Shown piece after piece: positions 51,087 to 63,094 of a DNA stretch of 64,000 nt (the stretch's first letter is position 1; every line of letters begins with the position of its first letter). This DNA comes from Physcomitrium patens (Eukaryota; Streptophyta; Bryopsida; Funariales; Funariaceae). The notes below the pieces were generated by a model, which saw only the letters and a list, made by a program, of their open reading frames with translations, was not told where the DNA came from and did no database searches. The DNA lies in the NCBI RefSeq assembly GCF_000002425.4, contig NC_037271.1, positions 3,119,404-3,183,403 of the forward strand. The letters are read 5' to 3'. A program made the translations under genes and the position numbers.

Positions 51087-52736
51087 TTAATCAATTGTCG
51101 CAGTATCTGTTATTGGTTCCACCGATTCCGGTTCCAACTGCAAATCTTCATCCTCATCCAATCCTTCTATTGGCTCCTGCCTCAACTGAGCTGAAAGATC
51201 TTCATTGTATTCACCCAGCTCACGGACTTGAGCTTCCAATTTCAGGATCTGGGCATCTCTCAATTCCAACTGGCGCTAAAAGTGACTCTTCTCTTCTGGA
51301 ACTTCGGGAACTGGCAATGTAGATACTTGTGCTTGACCAATATTGAATAAATCCTCTACCAATCTTGTCACCTCGGCATTCAAGGCCTCAATTTCAGCCC
51401 TTAATCGCTCCGTTTCACATCTGTATTCGTCACTCAATACCAATTTCTCTTGCGCCAATAACTCAATCTTTTCTCATTCTATTACCAACTGACCCTTTGC
51501 TTTTTCCAGTTCCAAAATTGAGTGACTGCGAGCCCGGAATAGTTCTTGCCTGTAGATCTCCACCATGCGCTCTCTTTCTTTGTCCCAAGCTTCCTGTTGT
51601 TTCTCAATTTGTCGCTCCAATAGCAGCTTGGATTTCGCATTTGCTTGGATGATCTGTTCTTGCTCTTCAGTTCTTCGTGTCTGCTCCGATATCACCTTTT
51701 TGCTTGCCTCTAATTCCAGTTTACCATTGCCCTCTACATCCAATGCTTGTACTATTCAATGTATTTGCGAAATGCACTTCAATAAAGAATTTTTAAGATG
51801 TATGTCTTTCGACAGTCGGCCCTATAAAAATGCTAACTGATTGATATCTAACAACGTCGGGACTTCATTCTCCTCTTCCACCACTAAACAAATCGGATCC
51901 ATTCCTAGTGCCACTAGACGACTGGATTCTCTAATTTCATGTATTACCTCCGTTGTATTGACATTCTGTGCCAACGAATTCCGTTCTCGTTGCAGAGGCA
52001 CTGGCACTGGTTCAAAACTTCTCTCTACTGGTGATGTTTGCCGCAATATATACGCGATCACAGCATACACATAATTGGAACATAACAACACTGTAAACTT
52101 CCCTATTTTGTGTTTAGCTCCCATTTCCGCATGAATACGGGTTGCTACATAAGCTGCCCAATTGAACACCATCCCTTCAAATATCCCTACCACTGCAAAC
52201 ATTAATCGTCTTGACATATATGTGTTGTGTCGATACAACCCTAAATGCCTCAGTACGAAGCACAACCATTCCATGAGCTCTGGTGTAATTGCCTTAGCCG
52301 TCCGCCAACTTTGGTTCTTCTCAAACGATGACATGCCACTTTTGAAATAACTTCCTGGTCGGAAGTCACTAGACTCCTCAACATCCACCGCAATCTCTCA
52401 AACTGAAAGAAACAGTACTTTATCGAGGATCTTCTCATCAATATTGATAACGCATCTTTGTACTACGCTCGATCCATCCTGTGGGTCATAGTTCGCGATG
52501 TATTCTTCCACTAATGCCACATTAATTGAAGGCAAACTATGTGACCTTCGCAAAAATTGAAACATTTGCGTGTTTCAAAAATCTCGTATTCTCCTTGGCG
52601 TCCAGCAAATCTCCAACTTCATAGGCTCCATATTGGTAACGATTACTACGGATGGTGGTCCTAAATTGCGTTTAGCTTTCACATTTCCACCACTTTCTTC
52701 TCTGTCCGTAGCTCTCTTTGCACTCTCCATCGCCAT
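51087..52736 (-). pseudogene. element F ORF3: long extra frame downstream of integrase, coiled-coil C-terminus
   Basis: From ATG 52736 to 51087 one minus-strand frame can be followed for about 550 codons, broken by about six stops but with no frameshift that I can find. The N-terminal part is globular (FLRRSHSLPS, EEYIANYDPQDGSS). The middle is hydrophobic and aromatic (MSRRLMFAVV, NWAAYVATRIHAEM, FTVLLCSNYVYAVIAYIL). The last 200 residues are Glu/Lys/Gln-rich with heptad-like leucines (KLLLERQIEKQQEAWDKER; LRAEIEALNAEVTRLVEDL; ILKLEAQVRELGEYNEDL) and an acidic tail. It sits where Athila-type elements carry an env-like gene, but no signal peptide is evident. The family is not recognised; an accessory or virion protein is possible. 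Confidence 0.6.
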
Positions 52737-53061
52737 GACGCACACTCTTTCAAGCTCTAACCATCAATACTATGCTCTAGTACTCCGAAACACCTGGAAT
52801 TGTAACACCAAAAAGAAACAATAACAGAATGCGACAATTGAGAATGGCCGTAAATGGGTGCCCCACTCCTATTTTTTTACCTAGTGGTGATAATGACAAC
52901 ATATTACCTCTACTGTCTGTTTCTCACCCCCGTTCCATCTGACACATTAGTAATTACTAACTATCCTTTCAGCCGTCTCTACACCCTAACGTACTTAATT
53001 AGGTCTATCCTAAGTACATTCGACATGACCTCCGCCAGAAATTGAAAATCCGTCCCGGGTT

Positions 53062-56000
53062 TTACATATGATATAACCATAATTGATTCCCGTTAATGTG
53101 GGTACTGAATCGATGTTCCATGAAATCCTCCAATTGAATAGACCCATTGGAAAATCCTTCAATCACATGATATGGCCCATGCCAGCGAACTTGAAATTTA
53201 CCCGAAAAATGATTAAACTTGCTATCAAACAACAATACCAAATCATTGGGCATAAAACTCTTTTGACGCAGTTTACTATCATAGTAACTCTTCTGCCGTT
53301 TTTGAGTTGCTTCTATATTAAAGAGAGCTATAGCTCGTATTTCATCCAATTTGTCCAACTCTGCCAACCAATATTGAAGTGATTCCTTATCTCCAAGACG
53401 TTCATCCAACGCAATGCGCAAACTCTGAACTTCTAATTCAATGGATAATATTGCTTCTTTTCGTACAGCAATTGGAATGGTGTGGAATTGGTAGTCACTT
53501 TATATGCAGTATGATACGCCCATAATGTCGCAAACAATTTAGTATCCCAATCCGTTCCCGCGCCCAAAATTATTTTAGTTAAAATCTTACATAGAATACC
53601 ATTGGTCTTTTTCGTCTTCCCATTGGCTTGAGGATGATATAGTGTTGTTTTCCTGTACTTGATTTCGTATGTATTCATCAAGGCTGCTATGGTGGCATTT
53701 ATGAAATGGGTGCCGTGATCGCTAACTAATTCTTTCGGACATCCAAATCGAGTAATAATATTCTTGTATAGAAATGTGGCCACTGTATTGGCATTATCAT
53801 TGCGGGTAGCAATAGCCTCTGTCCATTTGGTTACATAGTCCGTGGCCACTAAAATATACCGCTTTTGTCCATGTCTCGATGTTGGTGCAATGGGTCCAAC
53901 AAAATCAATTCTCCATTTCTCAAATGGTACATGTACGAAGATTGGTACTATCGGCATTGCTGAAGTACCCGTGGGTCGACCAATTCGTTGACAGGGATCA
54001 CAACAACGAATAAATAGGTGTGCATCAGAAAACATTGTGGGCCACCAATATCTAGCCATTCAAGCCTTGTGAGCAGTACTGTCTCCCGCAAAATATCTAC
54101 CACAACTATCCAAATGACATCCTTCCAAAATTGTACGAACTTCACTTTGAAAGATGCAACAGCGTAAAATTCCATCCCGCCCTTGTTTGTACAAGGCATC
54201 TCCAATCATGGTATATGGCACACTTTTTAAAATCAGACGCTTCTTTAGTTTTTCATTATAAGAAATGAGAAAAGTTTGAAACGTTAGATATTGGATCAAT
54301 TCACCATATTCGGGTGTAATGACATCCACAGCAAATAGTTGTGCGTCCAAAAGAGCATCGTTTATCGGCTCATTACCCAATATATTAGATAAATGGGATA
54401 AGTAATCCGCATTGGCATGTTTCTTGCCGGATCGAACGTTAATTGTAAAGTTAAATTCTTGTAGAAGTAACACCCATCGAGTAATTCGTCCACTCAATTG
54501 AGGTTTATTTATCATGTACTTAAGCGCATTATGATCAACGTGGAATACAAATGAGTATCCAAGTAGATAGTGGCAGAATTTCTGTACAGAGTAGATCATT
54601 CCGAGGGCCTCTCGCTTGGTAGTATTATAATTTCGTTCTGCAACAACGAATTATCGGCTCGCATAATATATGGGATGATCTAATCCTTCTTCATCCTTTT
54701 GACTGAGAATGGATCCAATAGCAACATTGGACGTGTCTACATAGACATGAAACGGTTTTGTTCAACAAGGTGTTATAAGAATTGGATCAGATACCAATTT
54801 CCATTTCAATTCGTCGAATACGAAAGTACAGTCTTCAGTCCATATTGGGCTAGACCCGGTTGACGAGGGTTTCTTTAACAAGTGGATTAATGGTTGACAG
54901 ATAACCGCAAAAGATTCAATAAAACACCGATAGTAGTTGACATGGCCGATGAAACCACGTACGGCCGACACCATATCTGGCTTTGGTAAACCCAATATAT
55001 GAGTAACTTTATCGGGGTCCATAGCGATACCTTCAATAGAGACAATGTGTCCCAATAGCTTTCCCAATGGTATGCCAAATTGACACTTTTCTAAATTTAG
55101 AGATATTCCATACTTGTCGCATTGATTCAAAGAGTTATCCAAGTATGCTAGATATTCAGCCATTGTCCTAAAGGTAGAGAAATCGTCCAAAAATATCTCC
55201 ATTGATAAACATAAGTAATCTTGAAACGCTTGTGTCATTATCTGTTGAAAAGTAGCCGAGGCATTATATAACCCAAATGGCATTACTTTATAGGCGAATG
55301 TGTCCCAATCTGTGGTAAACGCAGTCTTCAACTGGTCTTCTTCCGCAATTTTAATTTGATTATATCCCAAAAATCCGTCCAAAAATGAGTAACATTCATA
55401 TCCGGCCACTGCATCCAAAATATTGTCTGTAAATGGTAACGAAAAATATTCCTTCTTAGTAGCTGCATTTAACTTTCAAAAATCTTGACATATCCTGATT
55501 TTCTCATTCTTCTTCAGTATCATCACGATTGATGACACCCATGCACTATGCAGAACAGGATAAATAAAACCCACGTCGAGAAGTTTATCCAATTTCTCTT
55601 TCACTAAAAAGAAATAATTTGGGTTAAGCCGGTGTTGTCTTTGACAAACTGGCGTAACACCCTCCTCCAGAATAATCTGGTGCTAACACACGTCGGCTGG
55701 AATCCCTTTCAAATCCACATACGACTACGCAAAGGTAGATTTGTGATAGACAAAAAACTATTTCCAAGCATCCAATTCTGTACCGATAATACCGACATAT
55801 ATTTTAATTAGTTGTGGCATTTCGTTGGTGCCCAGGTTAATAGATTGACACTTAGGATCTTCAACAACTTCTGATTTAATTGTCTTTTTTTAATCTGAAT
55901 TTCTTGTATTATCCGACATATGGGAACCATCCAAATCTGGTGCTAATATGCTGACTCTATTGATTGTGGAATTATTCATCCATTTGGCAATAGCATGATC

Positions 56001-56204
56001 CGAGTTAGTCGCATCCTCTTGATGTAGTAAATATTCGCTGGAACTTCCACATTGGTAGACTCCTACCTTTGCTGTTGAAGTGTTTTGTCCTATCCCAAAT
56101 TGCGGTGAACCTATAGCATTGTCATTTGCCTCAATCGATTGACTCTCGTTGTCCGATATAAATTATGATTTTGGCAATTGAGATTCTCCATGATATTGTA
56201 CCGG
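53062..56204 (-). pseudogene. element F RT, RNase H and integrase, decayed
   Basis: RT core about 55690-54770: KNEKIRICQDF, SFLDGFLGYNQI, VMPFGLYNASATFQ and the catalytic FLDD near 55180. RNase H about 54760-54380, with HVDHNALKYM and ADYLSHL. Integrase about 54130-53430: HHCC zinc end CCDPCQR, then catalytic Asp in WRIDFVG and Asp in VSDHGTHF; the third acidic residue has become Lys in ANGKTKKTNG. The C-terminal part (53421-53062) has RWHGPYHVI typical of the GPY/F module. In-frame stops occur in RT, RNase H and between the zinc end and core. LTR B cuts the frame upstream. Confidence 0.8.
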
Positions 56205-57560
56205 TGTCGTATTACGTGCTTTCCTGCTCGAGAACGCGCCGGGCGTCTGGCTGTAGAAGGTAGTATGGAGATTCGCCGATAGTCAAGCAGTCCATCAGTT
56301 TTTGACTGCTGGAATATAAACGATTGCAACAATGTACCGTAAATCTATACAGATGCTCTTCGACTGCTTATCGAAGTCTTTTTTTTGCCCCAGCCGATAG
56401 GTCTCTAGACATTACAGAGAACCCCAAACAACCCAAACTGTTAATCTTCAATACCCCTTTGTACTCACGATCTTGTATCCACTGATTGTCTTGTTAGATT
56501 AACCCAATAAATTTCATTCACTCCGCATACTCAATCCTATAGACACCCCTTTAATCCTTCAATCACAGACGTAACTCGATTTTACAAAACAGTCAAGAGT
56601 ATTCAAACCCACTTCATTTAAAAATCCCGATTCACCATTACAACACTGACTTCAGCAGCGATTGCCTCAGTCTTCCCAAAACTCTACGAAGAAGAAAAAT
56701 CCAAATTCTATGTCTTTCCTTCCCCGACCCGAAGCATTAAGCTCCTCTCTCTAATTCCCTTGATCTTCAAAAACCTCCAATGAAACCGAACTGGTAACCT
56801 TGCAAAAGCTTGAAAACTAGCTCCCTCCCGATTCCCCGAAAGAAGAAAAAAACCTCCCCTCCCTAAAACTATATTCTCTCCTAACCTTATCCTCTGAACT
56901 TCTTCAATCTTCCATCTTAGATCCGGAATTGGCTCCCGCCGTCAGAGCTTAGATCCGAAATTGGCTCACGTCATCAAGGCCTTTTCCTCCGTTTTTACCT
57001 TTAAGAGATCCATTTACCGTAAACAATGTTCGCTGAAACGGCACAGAGAACAAGACAGTCCGAAACAGAATCGAAACCCCGTAATCGGGACCACATTGAG
57101 TCGCCCGACCAATTCAGGTCCCATATTGGATAAGATGCCCGTAGTAACCTGGATGCTCGCGTAATTGGGTCAAATTGGTCTTCGCGTCAGACTGGCTGAG
57201 GCCCGTAGTAAGACCTGGATTTTCCCGTAATTAGACTGCATTGGGTTGCCCCACCAATACAGGTCTCATATTGGATAAGAGGACCCGGATTGGATTCTCG
57301 AAATTGGATCCAATTGGCTCTTCAAACCCGTCGTGTGAATTGGTCCTTCTCATCCTGCTAACTCCCGTTATTAGAATCGAATGGAGCATTTCAGTATGCC
57401 CCGGCTGACTGTAACGGGGTGACTGAACCTGACCACTCAGTATTTGCGCTGGAGTTGGTCGATGCTCCCAATATTCGAGGTAACTGAATATTAATAAAAT
57501 TCCCCTTCTTTTTTTCTTTTTTTTTTTATTTTCACTGTATACTTGTGTTACAACACGACA
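56205..57560 (-). mobile_element. solo LTR B (1.36 kb) inserted in pol of F
   Basis: An inverted relative of LTR A along its whole length: starts tgtcgtattacgtgc, carries gaacgcgccgggcgtctgg, and ends gttacaacacgaca. It separates the protease (ending near 57590) from the rest of pol (resuming at 56204). Flanks are ccagg and ccggt/accgg on minus, an imperfect duplication. The 116-codon frame at 57231-57581 runs through LTR sequence and is not a gene. Confidence 0.75.
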
Positions 57561-57589
57561 CCTGGTACATCTGTAGAACAATCTGGTCC

Positions 57590-60500
57590 TGATTTTTTCT
57601 AATTATTAATGTGCCTCGGCCCCAATCATTCTTAGCTTTGGCTTGATAAAGCCAAGGTTTGCCCAATAAAATGGGATACGATAACGTAGAACTCTGTAAT
57701 CGAAATACAATATAATCGATTTTGTATGTCAATCTCACGATTATAGTGGCAATATTGCGTAAGATTTCCATTGACTTTACCCGACTATGATCTGTCATTC
57801 GCAAGACCAATGTCGTAGGTAGTAATTGCTTTAGATGCAAGTCCTCCATTGTATCCGCATTCATTAAATTCATACTGGAGCCACCATCGACTTGTACCCC
57901 TAGAATTAAAATGCCATTGATTGATACATCGATTGTTGGTGCTCCCGGATGTGGGTTTAAGCTAACTTCATGAATTTCTTTAGTGCGGGATCTTTGTCGT
58001 ATTAATGCTAAATTCAATGTAGATCGACATTCAGGTGCTATAGCCAAAACTTGCTTCATTGTAATTGAAGGCTGAATAACATCCAAATCCCTCAGAATGT
58101 CGTAGGGTTCCATATTGAGAGTAATTCCCATTGCTCTTTTACGTTTTATTGGTTTCAATTTTACTCCATATGGCAGCAATTCCTTCGTGGCGATTGGAAT
58201 TGCCGTTGATAACTTCGCCAACTTGTCTACCACTAAAGGTTCCTTTAATGCATAAGATCTTTTATTGGGCTGTACAAGTATTGGTACTTGGTCAGTTGGA
58301 ATCGATCTTGATGGTCTTGGCAAATTGGCACGTGGGACCAAATTGGGTTCCTTAGTCTGTTGAGGTCTCAATATTGGGATACGTCTCAATACTGATATTG
58401 GTTTGTTTAGCCCCGTGGACGGCGCTACTTGCTCTCCTGCAATTGGTTCATCCATGTCCTGAATTGGATTCTTGTCTTTTTGTTGGCCTCTAGTAAGCAC
58501 TACGTTCACCACCTCGACACGATGTACTGGTGAGTCTCGTTGAACAGGGCCTTTGTCCTCCGTCGGTTGGCTTGTTTGCATTTGTTGGTCTTGATTATTA
58601 TAATTAAAGGGCGCATTGCACTGCTGATAAGTGTAACCAGACTGCTTACAATTTCAACATATTGGAGCATAATCATCACTGGCCCTTAAATTAGGACATT
58701 CACTCGCATAATGTCCGATTTGTCTGCAATGATAGCAACAAAGTGGTCTCCTGCCAACTCCTTCAGGGATAATGGATGTCTCTACTGGTATATAACGGCT
58801 AGGTCTATTCCATGTCGGATGAGTAAAGGATCTTGGTTGACCCATTGTTACTGTAGAGTCTGGCATTGGCTTTGTTATGGCTGGATATTGATGGTATCCT
58901 GGTTGGTTCATTGCCAATCTGTGAGTATTGGATACACCTTCTTGGTGAAATTCAGAGTTGAGGAAATTAGAATAATTCATGTTTTGTTTATTCGCTCGAT
59001 TTCCATTCCAACCAAACCTATTATTCGTCTGTACTTGATTGACGTCCCACGAAGTTAGTTGAGTCATTATCTGATTACCGAGTTGTTATTGCTTCCGTAA
59101 ATTCCAATAGTTGGTGGTAATATGCTTGCCTCCGCAATAGGTACATTGTACAGTCATTTGGGGTGGTGAAGGACATTCTGTTACTAAATGACCTTGCCCC
59201 TTACAATTGCTGTATTAGACATTGGGACACATATTGGTTGGTTTATGCTTTTTTTCTTTATCCTTGGCCAGATTCATAGCCAATTCATCCATTTTTTTCA
59301 TCAATGTTAACAACAATGACTCATTGGGATCCCTTGATATCAATGCATTTGGTAATTCCTTGGTAGGTATTGATTTCTGATACACGGAATAAGGCGCATA
59401 CAAGTGTGATGATGATGGTGGTACAGTTTGCAATAGAACGGCATTCACTATTCCCTGTGGAATTGTACCATAATCATTCCTTCCTAGATAACTTCCCGAT
59501 GTGTCATTCTAATTTGTCATTTGATAACCTCCTTGAGATGGAATCATCGTGGCTCCAACTGTTAAGTTCTGGTCATAGTGACATTCCTCCCATACTTTTG
59601 CTTGCTCAAGAGATGATGCAATGGTGGCTGATTGGGCCTCCTTTACAAACATTTTCAATTCTGGTGGGTGTAGTCTATTAACCAATATGGACAATACAAA
59701 TGATTCCGGCATTTGGTTATTTGGCCATTTTCAAAGTATATCCACTACACGACCATAATATGACTGTACTACTTCTCTTGGTACCATTTTGCTGTTCATT
59801 AATTTTTCTCTAAGACGTTCTTCAAAACCAATTGGTCGAAAATGGGCTAAAAATGTATTTTTCAATGCCTCCCAATTGATAAATTGTCCCATAGGTTGGC
59901 GGTTATACCACTCAAATGTTGTGTCTTTCAATGTCGCTGGCAGCCATCTCAGCCAAATGTCTTCTGTTTTTCCATTATTGGCTATATACGCTGTCAAGAA
60001 TTGAGACAAATATTGATCTGGATCCGCACTTGGCAAATCTCGAAAAGTAGGTAATGGCGTGATGCTAGTCTTCGATCGCCCACTGCACCCATTTGAACTA
60101 CAATCAAAACTGCTGGTCCTTCGGACGTCATTAAAGATGCCGGTGTTCCGCTCAATTTCTTATTAAAATTAAAATTGTCTTCCACAAAAGTCTTTTTCGA
60201 ACTTCTAGGCCTTCTCGATTGACTATTATTATCCCCAAATAATTTTACTAGTTGAATATGAGGTGAAAACAACAGATTTTGATATACTCTGAATTGGTCT
60301 TTATTGGCAAGTAATTTATGCCAATCTTCAGAACCAATCTTGTTAGGATCGGATGTATTTCTAATTGAGAAGATACCCAGTGGAGTACCTAATTCCTCTG
60401 TACCTTCCTCGTTTTCCATTAACAGCTTCGAGAGGTTTGCTGGACTATTAGCAGCGCTCCTTGCAAGTGCTCTTGGCAATTTCTTTAATGGTATGTATTT

Positions 60501-60707
60501 CTGAAATATTAGAGGTCGATCGTCTTCTGGGTACAATCAAATATGCTGACAGGCATGCAACCACGGCTTAATCCAACTTTGCTGATGCTTCTTTTTTAAT
60601 TTGCGATCTCGCTCATTACGCAATAAATTTCTTGCTTGCGATTGCTCTGTTCTTTCCTTTGATTGCTTTATTCTCTTTGTTGTTAAATTCTCATTCTTAA
60701 TAACCAT
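57590..60707 (-). pseudogene. element F gag-protease frame, decayed
   Basis: The likely start is the ATG at 60707, opening a Lys/Arg/Gln-rich N-terminus. The retrotransposon gag domain (WLPATLKDTTFEWYN...W) lies at 59990-59800. Zinc-knuckle-like motifs follow: NCKGQGHLVTEC near 59200, CTYCGGKH near 59145, CCYHCRQIGHYASEC near 58750-58700, and a stop-bearing NCKQSGYTYQQC near 58650. The retropepsin is at about 57960-57600, with VDGGSSMNL as the active-site motif and LLGKPWLY as the flap-distal block. A frameshift near 60050 and several stops break it. Gag, knuckles 3-4 and protease share one frame, so it was probably a fused Gag-Pol. Confidence 0.75.
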
Positions 60708-60792
60708 ACTCTTTCATTATTTCTACTGAGTTTACTTCCTAATCTCCTTTACTGCTTTGACAGTTAATTCCTAACACTCAATAATGTTGTCA

Positions 60793-60811
60793 ATCCACAG
60801 CAGCAGTGCCA
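60793..60811 (-). other. primer-binding site of F (tRNA-Asp type)
   Basis: On minus, TGGCACTGCTGCTGTGGAT lies three bases after the 5' LTR. It matches the complement of the plant tRNA-Asp(GTC) 3' end at 14 of 19 positions; four of the five differences are transitions, which fits decay. Confidence 0.7.
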
Positions 60812-60814
60812 AAA

Positions 60815-61542
60815 TGTGATTGGTCATTTTACTTATTCCGGAAGAAACCTCCCAGCATAAACCCGTATAAGGGGAATGACCATGTATATGAGCTCCAATT
60901 ATTAGGGTCACGCAATTAACCGCTACTGCTGAATGCTTACCATACTGAAGTACACTTAACTTTTCCTCCTACTGTCTACTCTCTCATACCAATACAATAA
61001 CATCCACGACAATGATTTTAGTATCCTGTGTAATTCACGAAGACACAAGCATATTCCAAACCCTGGAACGAACAACTTCCAATCCACATAATCTAATCAA
61101 GACAATTCCTTCGATTACAATTCCTCTCCACTAAACTTACAACCTTGCAATAAATAGTGACTAGAAACTTCTATACGTCCTCAATCTTTCACAATAATTG
61201 ATAAACAGTGATCCATAAATAACTTCGTAAATCAAACATTAATTCATTAAATTGATTCTCTTCACTAGAATCAACACTAACACAAAAGAAACAAGAAAAC
61301 TAATAAGAAGAGATAGCACCAAGCTTATCCTCGATTCAGTACTATCGCAGTCTAGTATTTTCTTCCCCTCTCTCATCTTCCTTATACTACCCCGAGATAC
61401 CAACTCCTATACTACAGATGATAACTACTTTTCCTGACTATTCATCCATTCTACCTGCTGAACCACCTTTTCAGCAGTTATCTATCTCTGTTTATACTAT
61501 ACACTAGGTATCTACATTCTGAAAATAACTACTTATTCTACA
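60815..61542 (-). repeat. 5' LTR of element F (728 bp)
   Basis: Uninterrupted LTR. Direct repeat of 48917-49064 plus 50354-50978. On minus it has a TATAAGGA-like box near 61385, the only obvious core promoter element. Divergence from the 3' LTR is mainly C/T and G/A changes. Confidence 0.85.
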
Positions 61543-61547
61543 GTCAT
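61543..61547. repeat. target-site duplication of F, right copy
   Basis: GTCAT directly after the outer end of the 5' LTR of F, matching 48912-48916. Confidence 0.85.
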
Positions 61548-61803
61548 GTTACAACATGACAATGGACAAATTAACTCATATGAGAATATTGAGATGTCTT
61601 TCCAACTGACCTATCTAGTGGCATGTTTCATGATTGACGTGCCTCCTTTCAAATAGAATTATTGCTTACAGTCAAGCTACCAAGTCCATCAATTTATTAC
61701 CTAGTACTAAAAGAACTTGAAAATCTTCAAAAGATATTGGACAAATTCTTGGAAAAAAGGCCTTATTTGAAAAAACACATTACTATAGAGAGCACTTGTA
61801 TTC

Positions 61804-61865
61804 TTTGCATCCAAAAAAGATGGTCGACTTCACCTTTGCATCCAAAAAAGATGGTCGACTTCACC
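61804..61865. repeat. 31-bp tandem duplication inside element C RT
   Basis: A unit starting ttgcatccaaaaaagatggt occurs twice head to tail at 61804-61834 and 61835-61865. Being 31 bases long, it puts the downstream RT out of frame. Confidence 0.85.
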
Positions 61866-61910
61866 TTTGCATCAACTATCAAGGCTTCAATAAGCAGATT
61901 GTTAAGAATG

Positions 61911-63094
61911 TGTGAGTGAAAATTTTCACTCTTCAACCTGAGTTACAAGATGGCATCAATTAAGAGTTACTTGTAATTAGTGGCATGAAGTGAAATAAGC
62001 AAATAATAAGAACAAAAGAAGAACAACCACATAGCAATTGAAATAAATGACATGAAGTAATTACAACATTCAAAACTAAGTTACAGTTTGTTTACTATAT
62101 TTTCATCCAATAAAAAGTAAAACTGAAAAATAAAAAATATATTTTTAGATAGGTAATTTTATTATCTTTCCAATGACGTAAGAAACATATAAATCCAAAT
62201 TGTTATGAGTAAGTTATGAAGTTTTAAAGATATAAAGTAAATAATTAAAAAGTGAAGTGAAAATATTTTACCTCAAAAGTAATTTGCTTATAGATCGACG
62301 CTTCGAGCCTCACCAAGGCTCACATGTAGTATATAAGGGTGTCTAAGAAAAGCTACGAGGCCTTAGTCTTATCCTCCTAAATACCTTCAAGATGCTACAA
62401 CTCATATGGGACTTGTGCACCCCCCTTCTTACAAGGACTATACTAGCTATTGATTATCTTATTTTCTACTAGAAGGACCAATATTTTTATAATTTTGACC
62501 TCATCATGATGTTCAAAAATACTCAATTAACGTAGGAACCTTACGTGGCCTTCAAATTTTGCTCCATTTCTTCATAAAGACTCTCAAAGTGGTAAAACTC
62601 ATTTTATTAAGATCTTGAAATTGCTCTAAAAATTCCTAAAAAACTCTAAATAAATTCTAATTTAAATTTTAAAAATTCTAATTTTTTTTAATAATACTAA
62701 TATCCATTTGATGATTTTTTGTAATAATAAAAATTAATTTAAATCCACTATAAATCTTATTTTTTATATCAATAACTAAAATGACATGAAGTTCTTTCTC
62801 ATGCTTCTACTAACTACTAACATTTATAGTTTCTATAAGTAGTACATATAGATAAAAGACCAATATAAATATTAGTCTTAATAAATAATCCTTAATATTC
62901 AACAATGAAATAAAAATACTAAATCAACAAGGATAATTACCTCCAAGACTTACCAAGACTCCATTTCCACTACTATCATTTTAATTTTCTATTTCTCTAA
63001 GGATTTCTACACTACTTACTATATATTGTGATTTAAAGCATTCTAAATACATATTTTTATCCAAAAAAATAAGTGAGTCAATTTGATGACTCAT
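61911..63094 (+). mobile_element. solo LTR G2 inserted in element C RT
   Basis: Starts TGTGAGTGAAAATTTTCAC and ends gatgactcat, flanked by agaatg on both sides (61905-61910 and 63095-63100). Removing it and one agaatg joins the RT text NKQIVKN to YPLPS. A TATATAAGG box at 62330 suggests + orientation. A diverged relative lies at 9865-11000. No coding sequence inside. Confidence 0.75.

Larger units (their letters stand above)
48917..61542 (-). mobile_element. Ty3/gypsy element F, near full length, Tat/Athila-like
   Basis: LTRs: 5' LTR 60815-61542 and 3' LTR 48917-50978, the latter split by solo LTR A. Both begin TGTAGAATAAG on minus and end near ATCACA. GTCAT lies directly outside both ends (48912-48916 and 61543-61547), a perfect 5-bp target duplication. 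The primer site 60793-60811 matches tRNA-Asp with five transitions or transversions. Minus-strand order is gag, protease, [LTR B], RT, RNase H, integrase, ORF3, 3' LTR. The purine-rich aggagtggag just before the 3' LTR may be the polypurine tract. All genes carry stops. The tRNA-Asp primer and the extra 3' gene point to the Tat/Athila branch; that is inference. Confidence 0.85.

Noticed and set aside
57231..57581. 116-codon minus frame and its counterpart at 49121-49363 on +
   Set aside because: Both run through solo LTRs A and B and are related to each other only because the LTRs are; no domain.
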